A stretch of DNA of 64,000 nucleotides from Bordetella parapertussis. Its GTDB lineage: Bacteria > Pseudomonadota > Gammaproteobacteria > Burkholderiales > Burkholderiaceae_A. The DNA lies in contig CAMAZF010000007.1 of NCBI GenBank assembly GCA_945862985.1, positions 23,459 through 87,458 of the forward strand. The letters run 5' to 3'. Under the pieces are notes generated by a model. That model was not told the origin of the DNA. It saw only the letters and a list, made by a program, of their open reading frames with translations, and ran no database searches. The position numbers and the translations under genes are program-made. Shown one piece after another: positions 40,215 to 48,124 of the stretch (position 1 is the first letter of the stretch; every line of letters begins with the position of its first letter).

Positions 40215-41788
40215 AACAGGCCCCCGTCCTTCACCACCACAGGAAATTCAAGCAGCATCCGGTCGACGCGATCGCTCACCTCATTCAGGTCAGGGTCGGC
40301 CACATCAAGGAAGGCTCGCATGCCTTCTGCGGTGCCGGCTGCCATGCGCAAGGAGAACGCGCCTCCGCCCCTGACCAGTTGAAGACCCGGGAAATCGAGA
40401 TGGGGCTTGCCTGCTCGTAAACTCGCCAGCCCCACATAGCCGGTGCGGCTCCAGGCCAGATACTTTGCCAGCGCATTCATGTAGAACCAGTCGGTGCACC
40501 CAAGGTATCGCTCGACCGTCGGCATGACCAGAACCGGCAGCGCGCCCGCCTCACGGCGCTGCTCCGCATCAAGTGCGCAGGCCATGAGGTCGCGCGGAGC
40601 GCTGCCCGCTGCGCGCAGTGCTGTCATGCCCCAGCCCCCCTGCCCGTCCGGAACATGCTGGCGCACATTGCCTGCGTCCATCTGATAGATGGCGGCAAGC
40701 GGCAGCGGCGATTCGGCCAGCAGTCGTGCCATCGCGGCATCGTCCGCATCATGAACAAGCAGCACGACCGGCGTGTGATTGATCAACTGCCCGGACTGCG
40801 CGGTGAGGTCGAAATCCTCGTGGGTCAGAAAGCGTGTCCGCTCGCGCAGCCCCTCGGAGAGGATGAAATACTTGAGCAGCGCATGAATATTCAGGGCCAT
40901 GAACGGCGGGAAGGTGCGCGGCGCAGCCTCGAGCGCCGTCACACAGGAGTTCTCGGCAGTCAGGGGCGGTCGCTCGAGAAATCGCTGCAGCGGGTTGGTC
41001 AGTCTGCGCAGCACCCGCTCCGGGAGCGTGCTACCGAGGGCCCGGGAACGAATCGCCCCGATCAAACGTGAAGCAAGCGCATGCGCACGCTGCCCGACTG
41101 GATGCGAAAGCGCATTCTCGTATCGCGTTTTCTTCCGCGCTCGCGGCCAACCCGACTCGCTGAACTCTTTGAGGTACGCATTTTCCCCCGCGAGCGCATC
41201 AAGCACGAAGGTGTCAAAATCACTAAAGCGCCGCGCGATTGCCCAGGGCGCGAGCAACCACATGTCCGCGTAGCCCTCGTCCACTTCGGAAAAGTACGAC
41301 AGATACAGGTGTGATGCAGGCATGGCCGCGTCGGCGACCAGTTGATTAACCTGAGCGCTACCCGTCTGACCCAGATCCCAGCGCGTAACCAGCACCTGCC
41401 CCGCTTGCTCGGGCAGCTCGTCCATAAGTTGCACTGCTTTCGCACGAGAACGGGCATTGCCCAGCACCGACTGCAGCGACACGTTTTTCCAGGTCGAATT
41501 CAATCGATCCAGGCCAAGCTCGAAACGGTCCGGCGGATCGATGCGATGCACGAACTCCGGATAGAAGCACTGTTGTGTCTCATGGCGCTCAGCCTGTGGC
41601 GCATAGACCGACCGCGCGAGACCGGACAGTTCCGGGTTCCAGCTGTGGACAACGATCTGACCGACCTTCCTGGAAGTTGGCAGCTTGCGCTGCAATTCGA
41701 TGAATCCGCGCCAAAACGGCCGCAGATCCGCCGATTGTGGTCGACACAGATGCCCGGACAGGACGAGCGTCAGCTCATCGCGCGGCAT
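40211..41788 (-). CDS. Polysaccharide-cluster protein of unknown function
   Basis: A 525-residue protein from ATG 41788 (14-bp overlap with the preceding glycosyltransferase gene). No membrane helix and no recognised domain. Segments such as LTLVLSGHLCRPQSADLRPF, IVVHSWNPELSGLARSVYAP and QVLVTRWDLGQTGS recall the opening of cytoplasmic glycan-associated proteins with a Rossmann-like core ('SGH.R', 'HSWN', 'RWD'). The second half is Ala-rich with PVLVMPTVERYLGCTDWFYM. It may be a glycosyltransferase-like or sugar-modifying protein. I cannot assign a reaction. Confidence 0.5.
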   Translation of the reverse strand: MPRDELTLVLSGHLCRPQSADLRPFWRGFIELQRKLPTSRKVGQIVVHSWNPELSGLARSVYAPQAERHETQQCFYPEFVHRIDPPDRFELGLDRLNSTWKNVSLQSVLGNARSRAKAVQLMDELPEQAGQVLVTRWDLGQTGSAQVNQLVADAAMPASHLYLSYFSEVDEGYADMWLLAPWAIARRFSDFDTFVLDALAGENAYLKEFSESGWPRARKKTRYENALSHPVGQRAHALASRLIGAIRSRALGSTLPERVLRRLTNPLQRFLERPPLTAENSCVTALEAAPRTFPPFMALNIHALLKYFILSEGLRERTRFLTHEDFDLTAQSGQLINHTPVVLLVHDADDAAMARLLAESPLPLAAIYQMDAGNVRQHVPDGQGGWGMTALRAAGSAPRDLMACALDAEQRREAGALPVLVMPTVERYLGCTDWFYMNALAKYLAWSRTGYVGLASLRAGKPHLDFPGLQLVRGGGAFSLRMAAGTAEGMRAFLDVADPDLNEVSDRVDRMLLEFPVVVKDGGLF

Positions 41789-43094
41789 CGGCGCCCTCCA
41801 GTATCTGCAGGAACTGCCGGGAAATATCCAGGCGCTCGTAAACAACGGGGCGTTCTACACGTGCCTCAGCCTGTGAAGTCAGGCAGTTCCGCAACGCCGC
41901 CTTGATCGACTCTGGATCGTCGGCCTGTGCGGTGTGCCCCCCGTGCGACTCGATCAGGGCGCTCAGTTCGTCATTGTTGAGCAATCCGAACACCGGCAAG
42001 CCCAGATTCAGGTAATCGTAGGTCTTGTAGGGGATCGTCTCGCGGCTACGCTCGTCGGTATGCTGCACCAGCATCAGGCAGGACGCCTGCCGGGCGCGCC
42101 GGAGGGCATCAACCCGATCAAGCGCGTCGAGCGACTGAAAATCGGGGCGCGCCAGATAGCGTAGTACCGTCTCACAATAGACCGCCCCAAGGTTGACGAC
42201 GCGGACCGCCCGGGCAAGCTCGAAACCCTCTTCATGCAAGGCGTCGAGCGCATCGAAGAACAGGTCAAGGTTACGCGAACCGTAAAGCGTGCCCAGGTGC
42301 AAGAACTCGAACACCTCACTCGTGCCACGCTCGGCCGGTGCCGCCGGCTGCACGAACCGCCACGCGCCCGGATACACGCCAACGATCTGCCGGGCATGTT
42401 CGGGGTTGCGCTCGCGCGCCGAACGCGCCGCTTCATTCGTTACATAGACTGCCCGGGTTGAGCGTCCGGCCAGCCAGGCCTCGATGTGGGCTGCGATGCG
42501 CCGCGTCATGCTCGAACGGGTCATAGTGGCGCCAAGCAGTGGATCCTGAAATTCGCAGAACAGGCGGCCTCCGGTTAGGCGGACGAGCGCACCGCCCACG
42601 ACATAAGCCGACGTCGGACCACCTGTGCAGAAGACGTCTCGTACGCAGTAACGCAACTTGAGCCACAAGGCCACTGGCAGGGCAGTGATCAACCATGACC
42701 ATCGTCCTGAGCTGATGCCTTTCGTGACCTTACGCAGAACGTAATCGATGATGTTGCCAAACACGAACGCGAACGGCAGAAACAGATTCATTCCGAGAGG
42801 AACTGTCTCTCCGCCCGCCTTCAGTTCCTTGACCTCTTCCTTGTAGTCATTCCACGAGAGTGAAGGCACCCTGACATAGCGCACGCTGGGCCGGTTGGTG
42901 ACATGGCTTCCCATACCGGTGAGCACCACGGTTTCGCGGCCAGACGCTTCAAGCACACGAATCTTGTCGTCCGCCCACTCAGCCGGGCAATTGCCGCGAA
43001 TACCAGTGAAAAAACTGATGAATATTAGCGGGCGTTCGGACGATGGAACCCGCTTCACCGATGTCTGGCTGTTCTCGCGCTGATGCTGCGTCAT
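41775..43094 (-). CDS. GT4-like glycosyltransferase
   Basis: A 439-residue GT-B protein from ATG 43094 (ATGA overlap with the aminotransferase stop). Visible parts are FISFFTGIRGNCPAEWADDK, the FCTGGPTSAYVVGGALVRL helix region, GRLFCEFQDPLLGATMTR, and the donor domain with EFLHLGTLYGSRNLDLFFDA and RETIPYKTYDYLNLGLPVFG (the usual 'k.yeYl..G.Pvl' motif). It likely adds one of the modified sugars. Part of the tight minus-strand operon. Confidence 0.78.
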   Translation of the reverse strand: MTQHQRENSQTSVKRVPSSERPLIFISFFTGIRGNCPAEWADDKIRVLEASGRETVVLTGMGSHVTNRPSVRYVRVPSLSWNDYKEEVKELKAGGETVPLGMNLFLPFAFVFGNIIDYVLRKVTKGISSGRWSWLITALPVALWLKLRYCVRDVFCTGGPTSAYVVGGALVRLTGGRLFCEFQDPLLGATMTRSSMTRRIAAHIEAWLAGRSTRAVYVTNEAARSARERNPEHARQIVGVYPGAWRFVQPAAPAERGTSEVFEFLHLGTLYGSRNLDLFFDALDALHEEGFELARAVRVVNLGAVYCETVLRYLARPDFQSLDALDRVDALRRARQASCLMLVQHTDERSRETIPYKTYDYLNLGLPVFGLLNNDELSALIESHGGHTAQADDPESIKAALRNCLTSQAEARVERPVVYERLDISRQFLQILEGADAAR

Positions 43095-44248
43095 GCCAGC
43101 CGCTCGCTGCGCGCACAATCAATGGCCAAGCACAGCGCGTCGACCACGCGCGTCTGCTCCGATTCGCCCATACCTATCCAAACCGGCAGCCGAATGATCC
43201 GCTCCGAGAGTTGGTCTGTGTGGATCAGATCACCATGAACACGCCCGTAGCGCTGGCCCGCCGGCGACGAATGCAGTGGTACGTAATGGAACAGCGCATG
43301 CACACCGGCGCGCTTCATCTCTTCGAGCACGCGTTTGCGATCGATTCCGTCCGTAAGCAGCACATAGAAGATGTGAGCATTGTGCTCGCATTCACCGGGA
43401 ATATGGGGGCGGCGCAACACGCCCTCTTGCTCAAGCGCTTCGGTTAGGACGTTGTACCGCGCCCAGATATCGCGGCGCAAGCCGGTGATGCGATCGGCAT
43501 CTTCCAGTTGCGCCCAAAGGAACGCGGCGATGAGTTCGCCAGGCAAAAAGGACGACCCCACGCTTTGCCAGGTGTACTTGTCCACCTCGCCACGGAAGAA
43601 GTGGCTACGATCTGTGCCCTTTTCGCGAATGATCTCTGCCGGAATCGCGTATTCATCGCGGTTGACAAGCAAAGCCCCGCCTTCGCCGCTGATGACGTTC
43701 TTGGTCTCATGGAAGCTGAATGCCCCCAGATCACCAATCCCGCCAAGCGGCGCGCCCTTGTAACGAGCCATCACCCCTTGTGCGGCGTCCTCGATGACGC
43801 TCAGCGTGTGGCGCCGCGCCACGTCCATGATCGTGTCCATCTCGCAGGCTACGCCCGCATAGTGAACCGGCACGATCGCCCGGGTACGCTCGGTAATGGC
43901 CGCTTCGATTTTCTGCTCGTCGATGTTCAGCGTATCCGGACGGATATCCACGAACACTGGCACACCGCCGCGCAGCACAAAGGCGTTTGCCGTCGACACG
44001 AAGGTATACGAAGGCATGATCACTTCGTCACCGGGCTGGATGTCGACTAGCAAGGCCGCCATCTCGAGCGCAGCGGTACACGAATGCGTCAGTAACGCCT
44101 TTTCGGCGCCCACGTGAGATTCGAGCCAGCGGTGGCACTGCTTGGTAAACCACCCGTCACCAGCTAGCATATTTCTCTGTTTGGCATCCGCGATATGCGC
44201 AGTCTCTTGACCGGTCATGTAGGGGCGATTGAAAGGGATGGGAATCAT
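43091..44248 (-). CDS. wecE: PLP-dependent sugar aminotransferase (WecE/DegT family)
   Basis: A 385-residue aminotransferase. The PLP Lys is K183 in GAFSFHETKNVISGEGGALL; VIEDAAQGVMARYKG and PSYTFVSTANAFVLRGGVPV are further family motifs. The NRPYMTGQE start and length are those of WecE, which forms dTDP-4-amino-4,6-dideoxygalactose. Here it probably aminates the 4-keto sugar made by the dehydratase at 35827-36849, and the GNAT may acetylate the product. It is the first enzyme gene after the regulator, with a 2-bp gap. Confidence 0.9.
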   Translation of the reverse strand: MIPIPFNRPYMTGQETAHIADAKQRNMLAGDGWFTKQCHRWLESHVGAEKALLTHSCTAALEMAALLVDIQPGDEVIMPSYTFVSTANAFVLRGGVPVFVDIRPDTLNIDEQKIEAAITERTRAIVPVHYAGVACEMDTIMDVARRHTLSVIEDAAQGVMARYKGAPLGGIGDLGAFSFHETKNVISGEGGALLVNRDEYAIPAEIIREKGTDRSHFFRGEVDKYTWQSVGSSFLPGELIAAFLWAQLEDADRITGLRRDIWARYNVLTEALEQEGVLRRPHIPGECEHNAHIFYVLLTDGIDRKRVLEEMKRAGVHALFHYVPLHSSPAGQRYGRVHGDLIHTDQLSERIIRLPVWIGMGESEQTRVVDALCLAIDCARSERLA

Positions 44249-44250
44249 GA

Positions 44251-44595
44251 TTAGCTGACCTTTTTTAATTCTTGCTGCAATTGCGTAATTTCATTTCGCA
44301 AGCATTTATATTCCTCGATCTTGCGCTGCAAGAACCCGTGGGTGATTGCCGCTTTCTCTGCCATGCCAGTTGGTGTGAGTACATAGACGTAGCCAAACTT
44401 GTTCTTGGAGTTGGCGAAGTTTTTCATCTTCACCATGCCTTTTTCCATCAGCGCCTTCAGACAGTAATTCAATCCGCCCACGCTGATACCCAGTTTCTCG
44501 GCCAACTCGCGCTGGGTAAGGTCGGGGTTTTCTTGCAGGATGCGCATCACCCTAAAGTATGTGTCTTCTTGGAGCTTGGCTTGGCGACTTGCCAT
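44251..44595 (-). CDS. MarR-type EPS-associated transcriptional regulator
   Basis: A 114-residue winged-helix protein starting at ATG 44595. The DNA-binding part reads ILQENPDLTQRELAEKLGIS, then VGGLNYCLKALMEKGMVKMK, and ends in a coiled coil (FLQRKIEEYKCLRNEITQLQ). This matches the 'EPS-associated MarR family regulator' group, which lies at the head of exopolysaccharide loci in many proteobacteria. It is the first gene of the 21-44 kb cluster and probably controls it. The extra frame up to 44658 is not family-like. Confidence 0.9.
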   Translation of the reverse strand: MASRQAKLQEDTYFRVMRILQENPDLTQRELAEKLGISVGGLNYCLKALMEKGMVKMKNFANSKNKFGYVYVLTPTGMAEKAAITHGFLQRKIEEYKCLRNEITQLQQELKKVS

Positions 44596-44791
44596 AACGT
44601 TGACGGGTTTTCTATATACGCTGCAGGTTCTAATGTGTTTTGAGCACGCTACCGCCATGCCGTATCACGTTCAGCAAGCGCGGTCGCGGCAAATAAATTC
44701 GTAAAGTTCTGTAAGAACTTGAACATTGTATCCGGTGCTCAGCCGTTCGGTCCACACCGTCATCAAAAATAGTTTTCAGGGGTGGAAGAGT
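44596..44791. other. Promoter-bearing spacer upstream of the EPS regulator
   Basis: About 196 bp without a gene. A TATATA box on the minus strand near 44612-44617 may be the -10 of the cluster promoter. The right part has a tandem CGTAAAG-like motif (44698-44718) also seen near 9264-9283. No JUMPstart/ops element is recognised. Confidence 0.4.
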
Positions 44792-45085
44792 TCAGGCCTC
44801 TGCAACTTGCTGCTGGACAGCCTCCTCCATGCTGACGGTGTTCACCGCCAGATCCAGGTGGGTCAGGATTTCCGGCTCGTGGCGGCCGATGTAGCTCTTG
44901 ACGGTCTCGTTGGCCAGCAACTTGGTGAGGTAGCCCCCCTTGGCCACCAACAGGTTCAGCAGGACAGAGCCGTAGGAGCTTTCGGCCTCCTGGTGCCTCT
45001 CTTGCACCTGGTTCATCTCATAAGATTTGTTGTCAATTGAAGGATGCGGCAGGTCTCTGATCCAATTGATGTTAGCGGCAGTCAA
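44792..45085 (-). pseudogene. Fragment resembling the C-terminus of a plasmid partition (RepB/ParB-like) protein
   Basis: A 97-residue frame opening at TTG 45085. It reads SSYGSVLLNLLVAKGGYLTK, then LLANETVKSYIGRHEPEILT and NTVSMEEAVQQQ. As far as I remember, this is how the C-terminal domain of certain plasmid/ICE partition proteins of the RepB type ends ('SYGS..LNL.VA.GYL.KLLGNE.V...L....PEIL..F'). The ParB nuclease and DNA-binding parts are missing, so it looks like a leftover of a mobile element. An overlapping 51-codon frame (45072-45227, minus) is unassigned. Confidence 0.5.
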
Positions 45086-45294
45086 TTTTTTGGGGCTTCA
45101 AGGGTGGTCGGATAGGTTTGACCCTGACCTCTGCTATGGCGTGCTGCACGGCCAGTTCCTTGCGCAGCGCTACGTTTTTTGACGCCAGCGCCTCGCCATC
45201 CCGTCTATTTTGTTTTATTAAATACATTATTTGTTTGTTTTCTATCGAAGCGCCTTACTCACAACAACGACCACACTCGCACAAGGAGCTGACC

Positions 45295-45690
45295 ATGGGA
45301 GCCGTAACTCAACGTGAAGCGACCGCGTCACAAGACCGTGGCGCCCTGGCCAAGATGGTCATGACCTTGCTCGACCACTGGAAGTTGAGTACCGAGGATC
45401 AGGCAGCGCTGCTGGGTATTGCGTCCAGCAACCAGGCGGCGTTGTCGAACTACCGCGGCGGCAAACCGATTGGCACCAGCCGTGACCAGTACGAGCGCGT
45501 CGGGCACCTGTTGGGCATCCACAAGAACCTGCGCCTGCTGTTCCCGCAGAACCGTGACCTGGCCTACCGCTGGATGACCACCCGCAACAAGGCCTTCGAC
45601 AACCTGACCCCGGTCGAGGTGGTCAAAGAGTGGGGCTTTGCGGGCCTACTGATGGTGCGTGGCTACCTGGATCGCGCTAGAGGTGTTTGA
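45295..45690 (+). CDS. Xre/MbcA/ParS-type antitoxin
   Basis: A 131-residue antitoxin, ATG 45295 preceded by AAGGAGCT. It has an Xre-like N-terminal helix bundle ([20 protein letters not shown]) and the MbcA/ParS toxin-binding domain ([20 protein letters not shown], then [20 protein letters not shown]). It neutralises the RES-domain toxin that follows after 11 bp, and should repress the operon. The AT-rich sequence at 45205-45245 probably holds the promoter. It is complete. Confidence 0.88.
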   Translation: MGAVTQREATASQDRGALAKMVMTLLDHWKLSTEDQAALLGIASSNQAALSNYRGGKPIGTSRDQYERVGHLLGIHKNLRLLFPQNRDLAYRWMTTRNKAFDNLTPVEVVKEWGFAGLLMVRGYLDRARGV

Positions 45691-45701
45691 ATAGCGTCTA
45701 A

Positions 45702-46508
45702 ATGAACTCCCTCTTTGCTCAACTCACGCTGGCCGACGTACACCAGGACGTGATCCGAAATATCGTTTCCCTGCGTCAGTCGCAGGATTTGTTCGATGAT
45801 CTGACTGATGACCCGACCGAATGGTTGCTGGCGCAGAAGGTGGGAGGCGAGGTCAAGCCGCCACCCTATAGATCCAGAACGCCGATAATTGACCGGCCGT
45901 TTGAGGACGTTGAATGGTTCAATGCCATCACTTGGCCGTTCAAGAATTCGCAGGCCAGTCGGTTTTCAGATGGCTCCTTTGGTGTCTGGTACGGATCAGA
46001 GTCGGTCGAGACGACGGTATTTGAGTCTGCATACCACTGGTATCGGAGCTTGCTCAGTGACGCCGGGTATGACCGTCAGGTGGTGATCGCTGAGCGCAAG
46101 GTGTACTCGATCGCATGCAGTGCAGCGCTTTTGGATTTGCGCAAAGCAGCGTTTGCTCACCCTGATCTCTTGCATCCGTCGGACTACGCGTTTTGCCAGT
46201 CCGTGGGAACGAGGATTCACAGGGAGGGGCCCCCTGGGCTGCTGACGCAGTCGGTTCGTGGGCCTGGAGGTGAAAACCTGGCCATCTTCAATCCGGGCGT
46301 GCGTTCCAATCCCAGACACAACTGCCAACTGACCTACCGGCAGGCTGCCCAGACCCTGCGGGATGACTCAGCATCCAAGATGGCGAAACGATTGGCCGCG
46401 TGGGGTCGCCTCTGCTCCACCACAAATAAAAACGGCCCCGAGGGGCCATTCTTATTTGTGGTGGAGCCGGCGGGAGTGGCTCCGACCTCACTTTGCTGGG
46501 CAAAGTGA
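45702..46508 (+). CDS. RES-domain toxin with an altered C-terminus
   Basis: A 268-residue frame. The RES domain is clear: [20 protein letters not shown], then [14 protein letters not shown], and later [22 protein letters not shown] toxins (MbcT/ParT-like) degrade NAD+ or ADP-ribosylate targets. Relatives end about 20-25 residues after 'NPRH...TYR'. Here the last ~48 residues instead run through the 56-bp tmRNA-derived repeat and a noncoding stretch, so the natural C-terminus was lost when this DNA was joined at ssrA. The toxin may be weakened or inactive. Confidence 0.78.
   Translation: MNSLFAQLTLADVHQDVIRNIVSLRQSQDLFDDLTDDPTEWLLAQKVGGEVKPPPYRSRTPIIDRPFEDVEWFNAITWPFKNSQASRFSDGSFGVWYGSESVETTVFESAYHWYRSLLSDAGYDRQVVIAERKVYSIACSAALLDLRKAAFAHPDLLHPSDYAFCQSVGTRIHREGPPGLLTQSVRGPGGENLAIFNPGVRSNPRHNCQLTYRQAAQTLRDDSASKMAKRLAAWGRLCSTTNKNGPEGPFLFVVEPAGVAPTSLCWAK
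46420..46475. repeat. 56-bp direct repeat of the tmRNA 3' end and terminator, distal copy
   Basis: Identical over 56 bp to 46597-46652. It contains the last 17 bases of tmRNA (CCA end and part of the acceptor/T arm) and the whole terminator hairpin. Such a duplication is what a site-specific element leaves when it integrates at the 3' end of ssrA. Only 121 bp lie between the copies. Confidence 0.88.
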
Positions 46509-46596
46509 GTCTTCGCCGAACTCCGCAGCCTTTGGCTGCTCCGTTTCGAACCGCGCGTCCTGCTGCGTCCGCGGGTTCTCTATTCAACACCTCGAT

Positions 46597-46638
46597 CCAC
46601 AAATAAAAACGGCCCCGAGGGGCCATTCTTATTTGTGG
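46597..46638 (-). terminator. Rho-independent terminator of ssrA
   Basis: On the minus strand a long hairpin (10-bp outer stem CCACAAATAA/TTATTTGTGG, 4x4 internal loop, 6-bp GGCCCC/GGGGCC inner stem) with a GTTTTTATTT tract in its 3' arm directly follows the tmRNA CCA. An identical hairpin lies in the distal repeat copy at 46420-46461. Confidence 0.75.
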
Positions 46639-46652
46639 TGGAGCCGGCGGGA
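46597..46652. repeat. 56-bp direct repeat of the tmRNA 3' end and terminator, ssrA-proximal copy
   Basis: The copy that belongs to the functional ssrA gene: bases 46636-46652 are the 3' end of tmRNA and 46597-46638 form its terminator. Confidence 0.88.
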
Positions 46653-47000
46653 ATCGAACCCGCGTCCGCAAGCCTTCCAAAGACAGTTCTACATACTTAG
46701 TCGCTTTACTTGGATTTAACCGAACTGATTAGCCAAACGACAGGCCGGCAGTCAGCGATCCGCTTGTTTTAGGCACCGAGCCCACGGCTTGCACGGTGAC
46801 GATCTGATGTGAATGACACTGCTGCGGGTTTTACCCCGCCTGGCCCATCAGAGAACCAGTGCAGCGCCCGCCGGGTTTAAGCGGCGAGAGCGAAACGCTC
46901 GTCGTTGGCGTTTATTAATTTCCGAATGGATTTACGAGGGAATCGGTCCTCGGTATGCCCTGCGCTCCTTCACTGCCCACGTCGAAACCAGGTCGGCCCC
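46636..47000 (-). ncRNA. ssrA: Transfer-messenger RNA (tmRNA)
   Basis: A 365-nt tmRNA. The 5' end GGGGCCGACCTGGTTTCGAC and the 3' end CGGCTCCACCA form a 7-bp acceptor stem; the T arm GGGTTCGATTCCC lies at 46650-46662. The tag reading frame is at 46877-46909 (resume codon GCC at 46907-46909, stop TAA) and encodes ANDERFALAA, a typical betaproteobacterial tag. tmRNA with SmpB rescues stalled ribosomes. The 3' end is duplicated 177 bp downstream as described under the repeats. Confidence 0.97.
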
Positions 47001-47043
47001 ATGTCTCGTCGAGAGCGCAAGTATGGACCTGTGCGGCGGGCTG

Positions 47044-47517
47044 TCAAGTCTTTTGAAGCAGGCGAAGCGCGGCTTGCAGGCGCTCGAGCTCTTGATGGGC
47101 TTCAGGGCTGACGCGCGCGGCCTTTCGGCTCAGCTCGTCAAAGTCTGATGTCTCGGCAGGACGGGGTGTGACCGGTGGCGTCTCGATTGTCTCTGGAGGA
47201 AGTGGCGTAGCGGCGACAAACGCAGGCTCAGGACGCTTGGGATAGGAGGGGGTCTGGCGTGAACGGGAGCGACTCAGGCCCCACTGGGCAAGCGTCACCA
47301 CCAGCCAGAGTCCCGTAAGGCTGATCCAACCTGCCGTGAGCGCCGCTGCGCTCACCGTCTCTGCCCAAAGGATTTCACCCAGCTCGGTTCCAAAACTGGG
47401 CCAAGGCAGGGAGGAGAGGGCGAGCTCCAATGAGCCGCCATGTAGCGCCATCCGAGAGGCCAGCGTCAAGACCAGCAAAACAAGATTAACGATGAGGGCG
47501 AGTAGATTGGTCCACAT
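47044..47517 (-). CDS. Hypothetical membrane protein with a polar C-terminal domain
   Basis: A 157-residue protein. Two membrane helices (residues ~4-22 and ~55-78) are followed by a Pro-rich linker (TPLPPETIETPPVTPRP) and a C-terminal helix (DELSRKAARVSPEAHQELER) that may be a coiled coil. I do not recognise a family. It is transcribed away from the 47555 gene and lies 44 bp upstream of the ssrA 5' end on the same strand. Confidence 0.6.
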   Translation of the reverse strand: MWTNLLALIVNLVLLVLTLASRMALHGGSLELALSSLPWPSFGTELGEILWAETVSAAALTAGWISLTGLWLVVTLAQWGLSRSRSRQTPSYPKRPEPAFVAATPLPPETIETPPVTPRPAETSDFDELSRKAARVSPEAHQELERLQAALRLLQKT

Positions 47518-47554
47518 GTTGTTACAGTATCACTTTCAATGTAGGCGCCCAGCC

Positions 47555-48124
47555 ATGAGCAACGAGTTTGAGCTCCCGACCGAGGGCATCAAAATCTACA
47601 GCCCCCAGAAGGGCTGGCAGGATCAGCCAGAGGCCGCGCAACCTCCCGAGGAGGATGCGCGCGAGCAGGCCCAGTTACAGCACCCATACCAGGCGGAGCC
47701 CCTAGAGCAACTGGATTCGGCCTCCTTTTCAGAGCCCCCCGATCCCGGCCAAGCGGTTCAGTTGGCTCATGATCAGGCGGCCGCTCTGGCGCAGGTCGGT
47801 GGATCCCTTCATGCACTCTTCGAAGCGCTTCAGCAGCCGCTGGTTCCCGCAAACGTGATCGAGGCCGGCCCCAGCTGGCGAGACGTGGCGGATCTCAGTC
47901 GCTTCATGGAAGACAGACTCGCTGAGCGAGATGAGCTGCTCTCGCGGTTAAAGGCCATCGAGGATGAGATTCGCCGGGCGAGAGGAGGGCTCTTGGAGGC
48001 CCTTGACCTCCTGGCGGCTCAGGAACAGCGGAACCTGGAGGCCGCTCAGGTTCGAGCCGATGTGTCGGCGATGGCTGCCAAGGTCATTGCGCAGCGCTTC
48101 TCGGGCGAGGACCGTCTGAACTAA
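47555..48124 (+). CDS. Hypothetical acidic coiled-coil protein
   Basis: A 189-residue protein starting at ATG 47555, the only sensible start in a frame that is open from further left. It begins SNEFELPTEGIKIYSPQKGW, has a Pro/Glu/Gln-rich low-complexity region (residues ~25-75), then a predicted long helix ERDELLSRLKAIEDEIRRAR. There is no membrane segment. Its end overlaps the ParA-like gene by 4 bp in convergent orientation. A scaffold or ParA partner is possible but not shown. Confidence 0.55.
   Translation: MSNEFELPTEGIKIYSPQKGWQDQPEAAQPPEEDAREQAQLQHPYQAEPLEQLDSASFSEPPDPGQAVQLAHDQAAALAQVGGSLHALFEALQQPLVPANVIEAGPSWRDVADLSRFMEDRLAERDELLSRLKAIEDEIRRARGGLLEALDLLAAQEQRNLEAAQVRADVSAMAAKVIAQRFSGEDRLN

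Noticed and set aside
46288..46719. Open frames on both strands across the ssrA-edge repeats
   Set aside because: They run through tmRNA, its terminator and the duplicated copy. Proteins with the motif RVRFPPAPPQ or RRESNPRPQ are well known false ORFs from such RNA/terminator regions.
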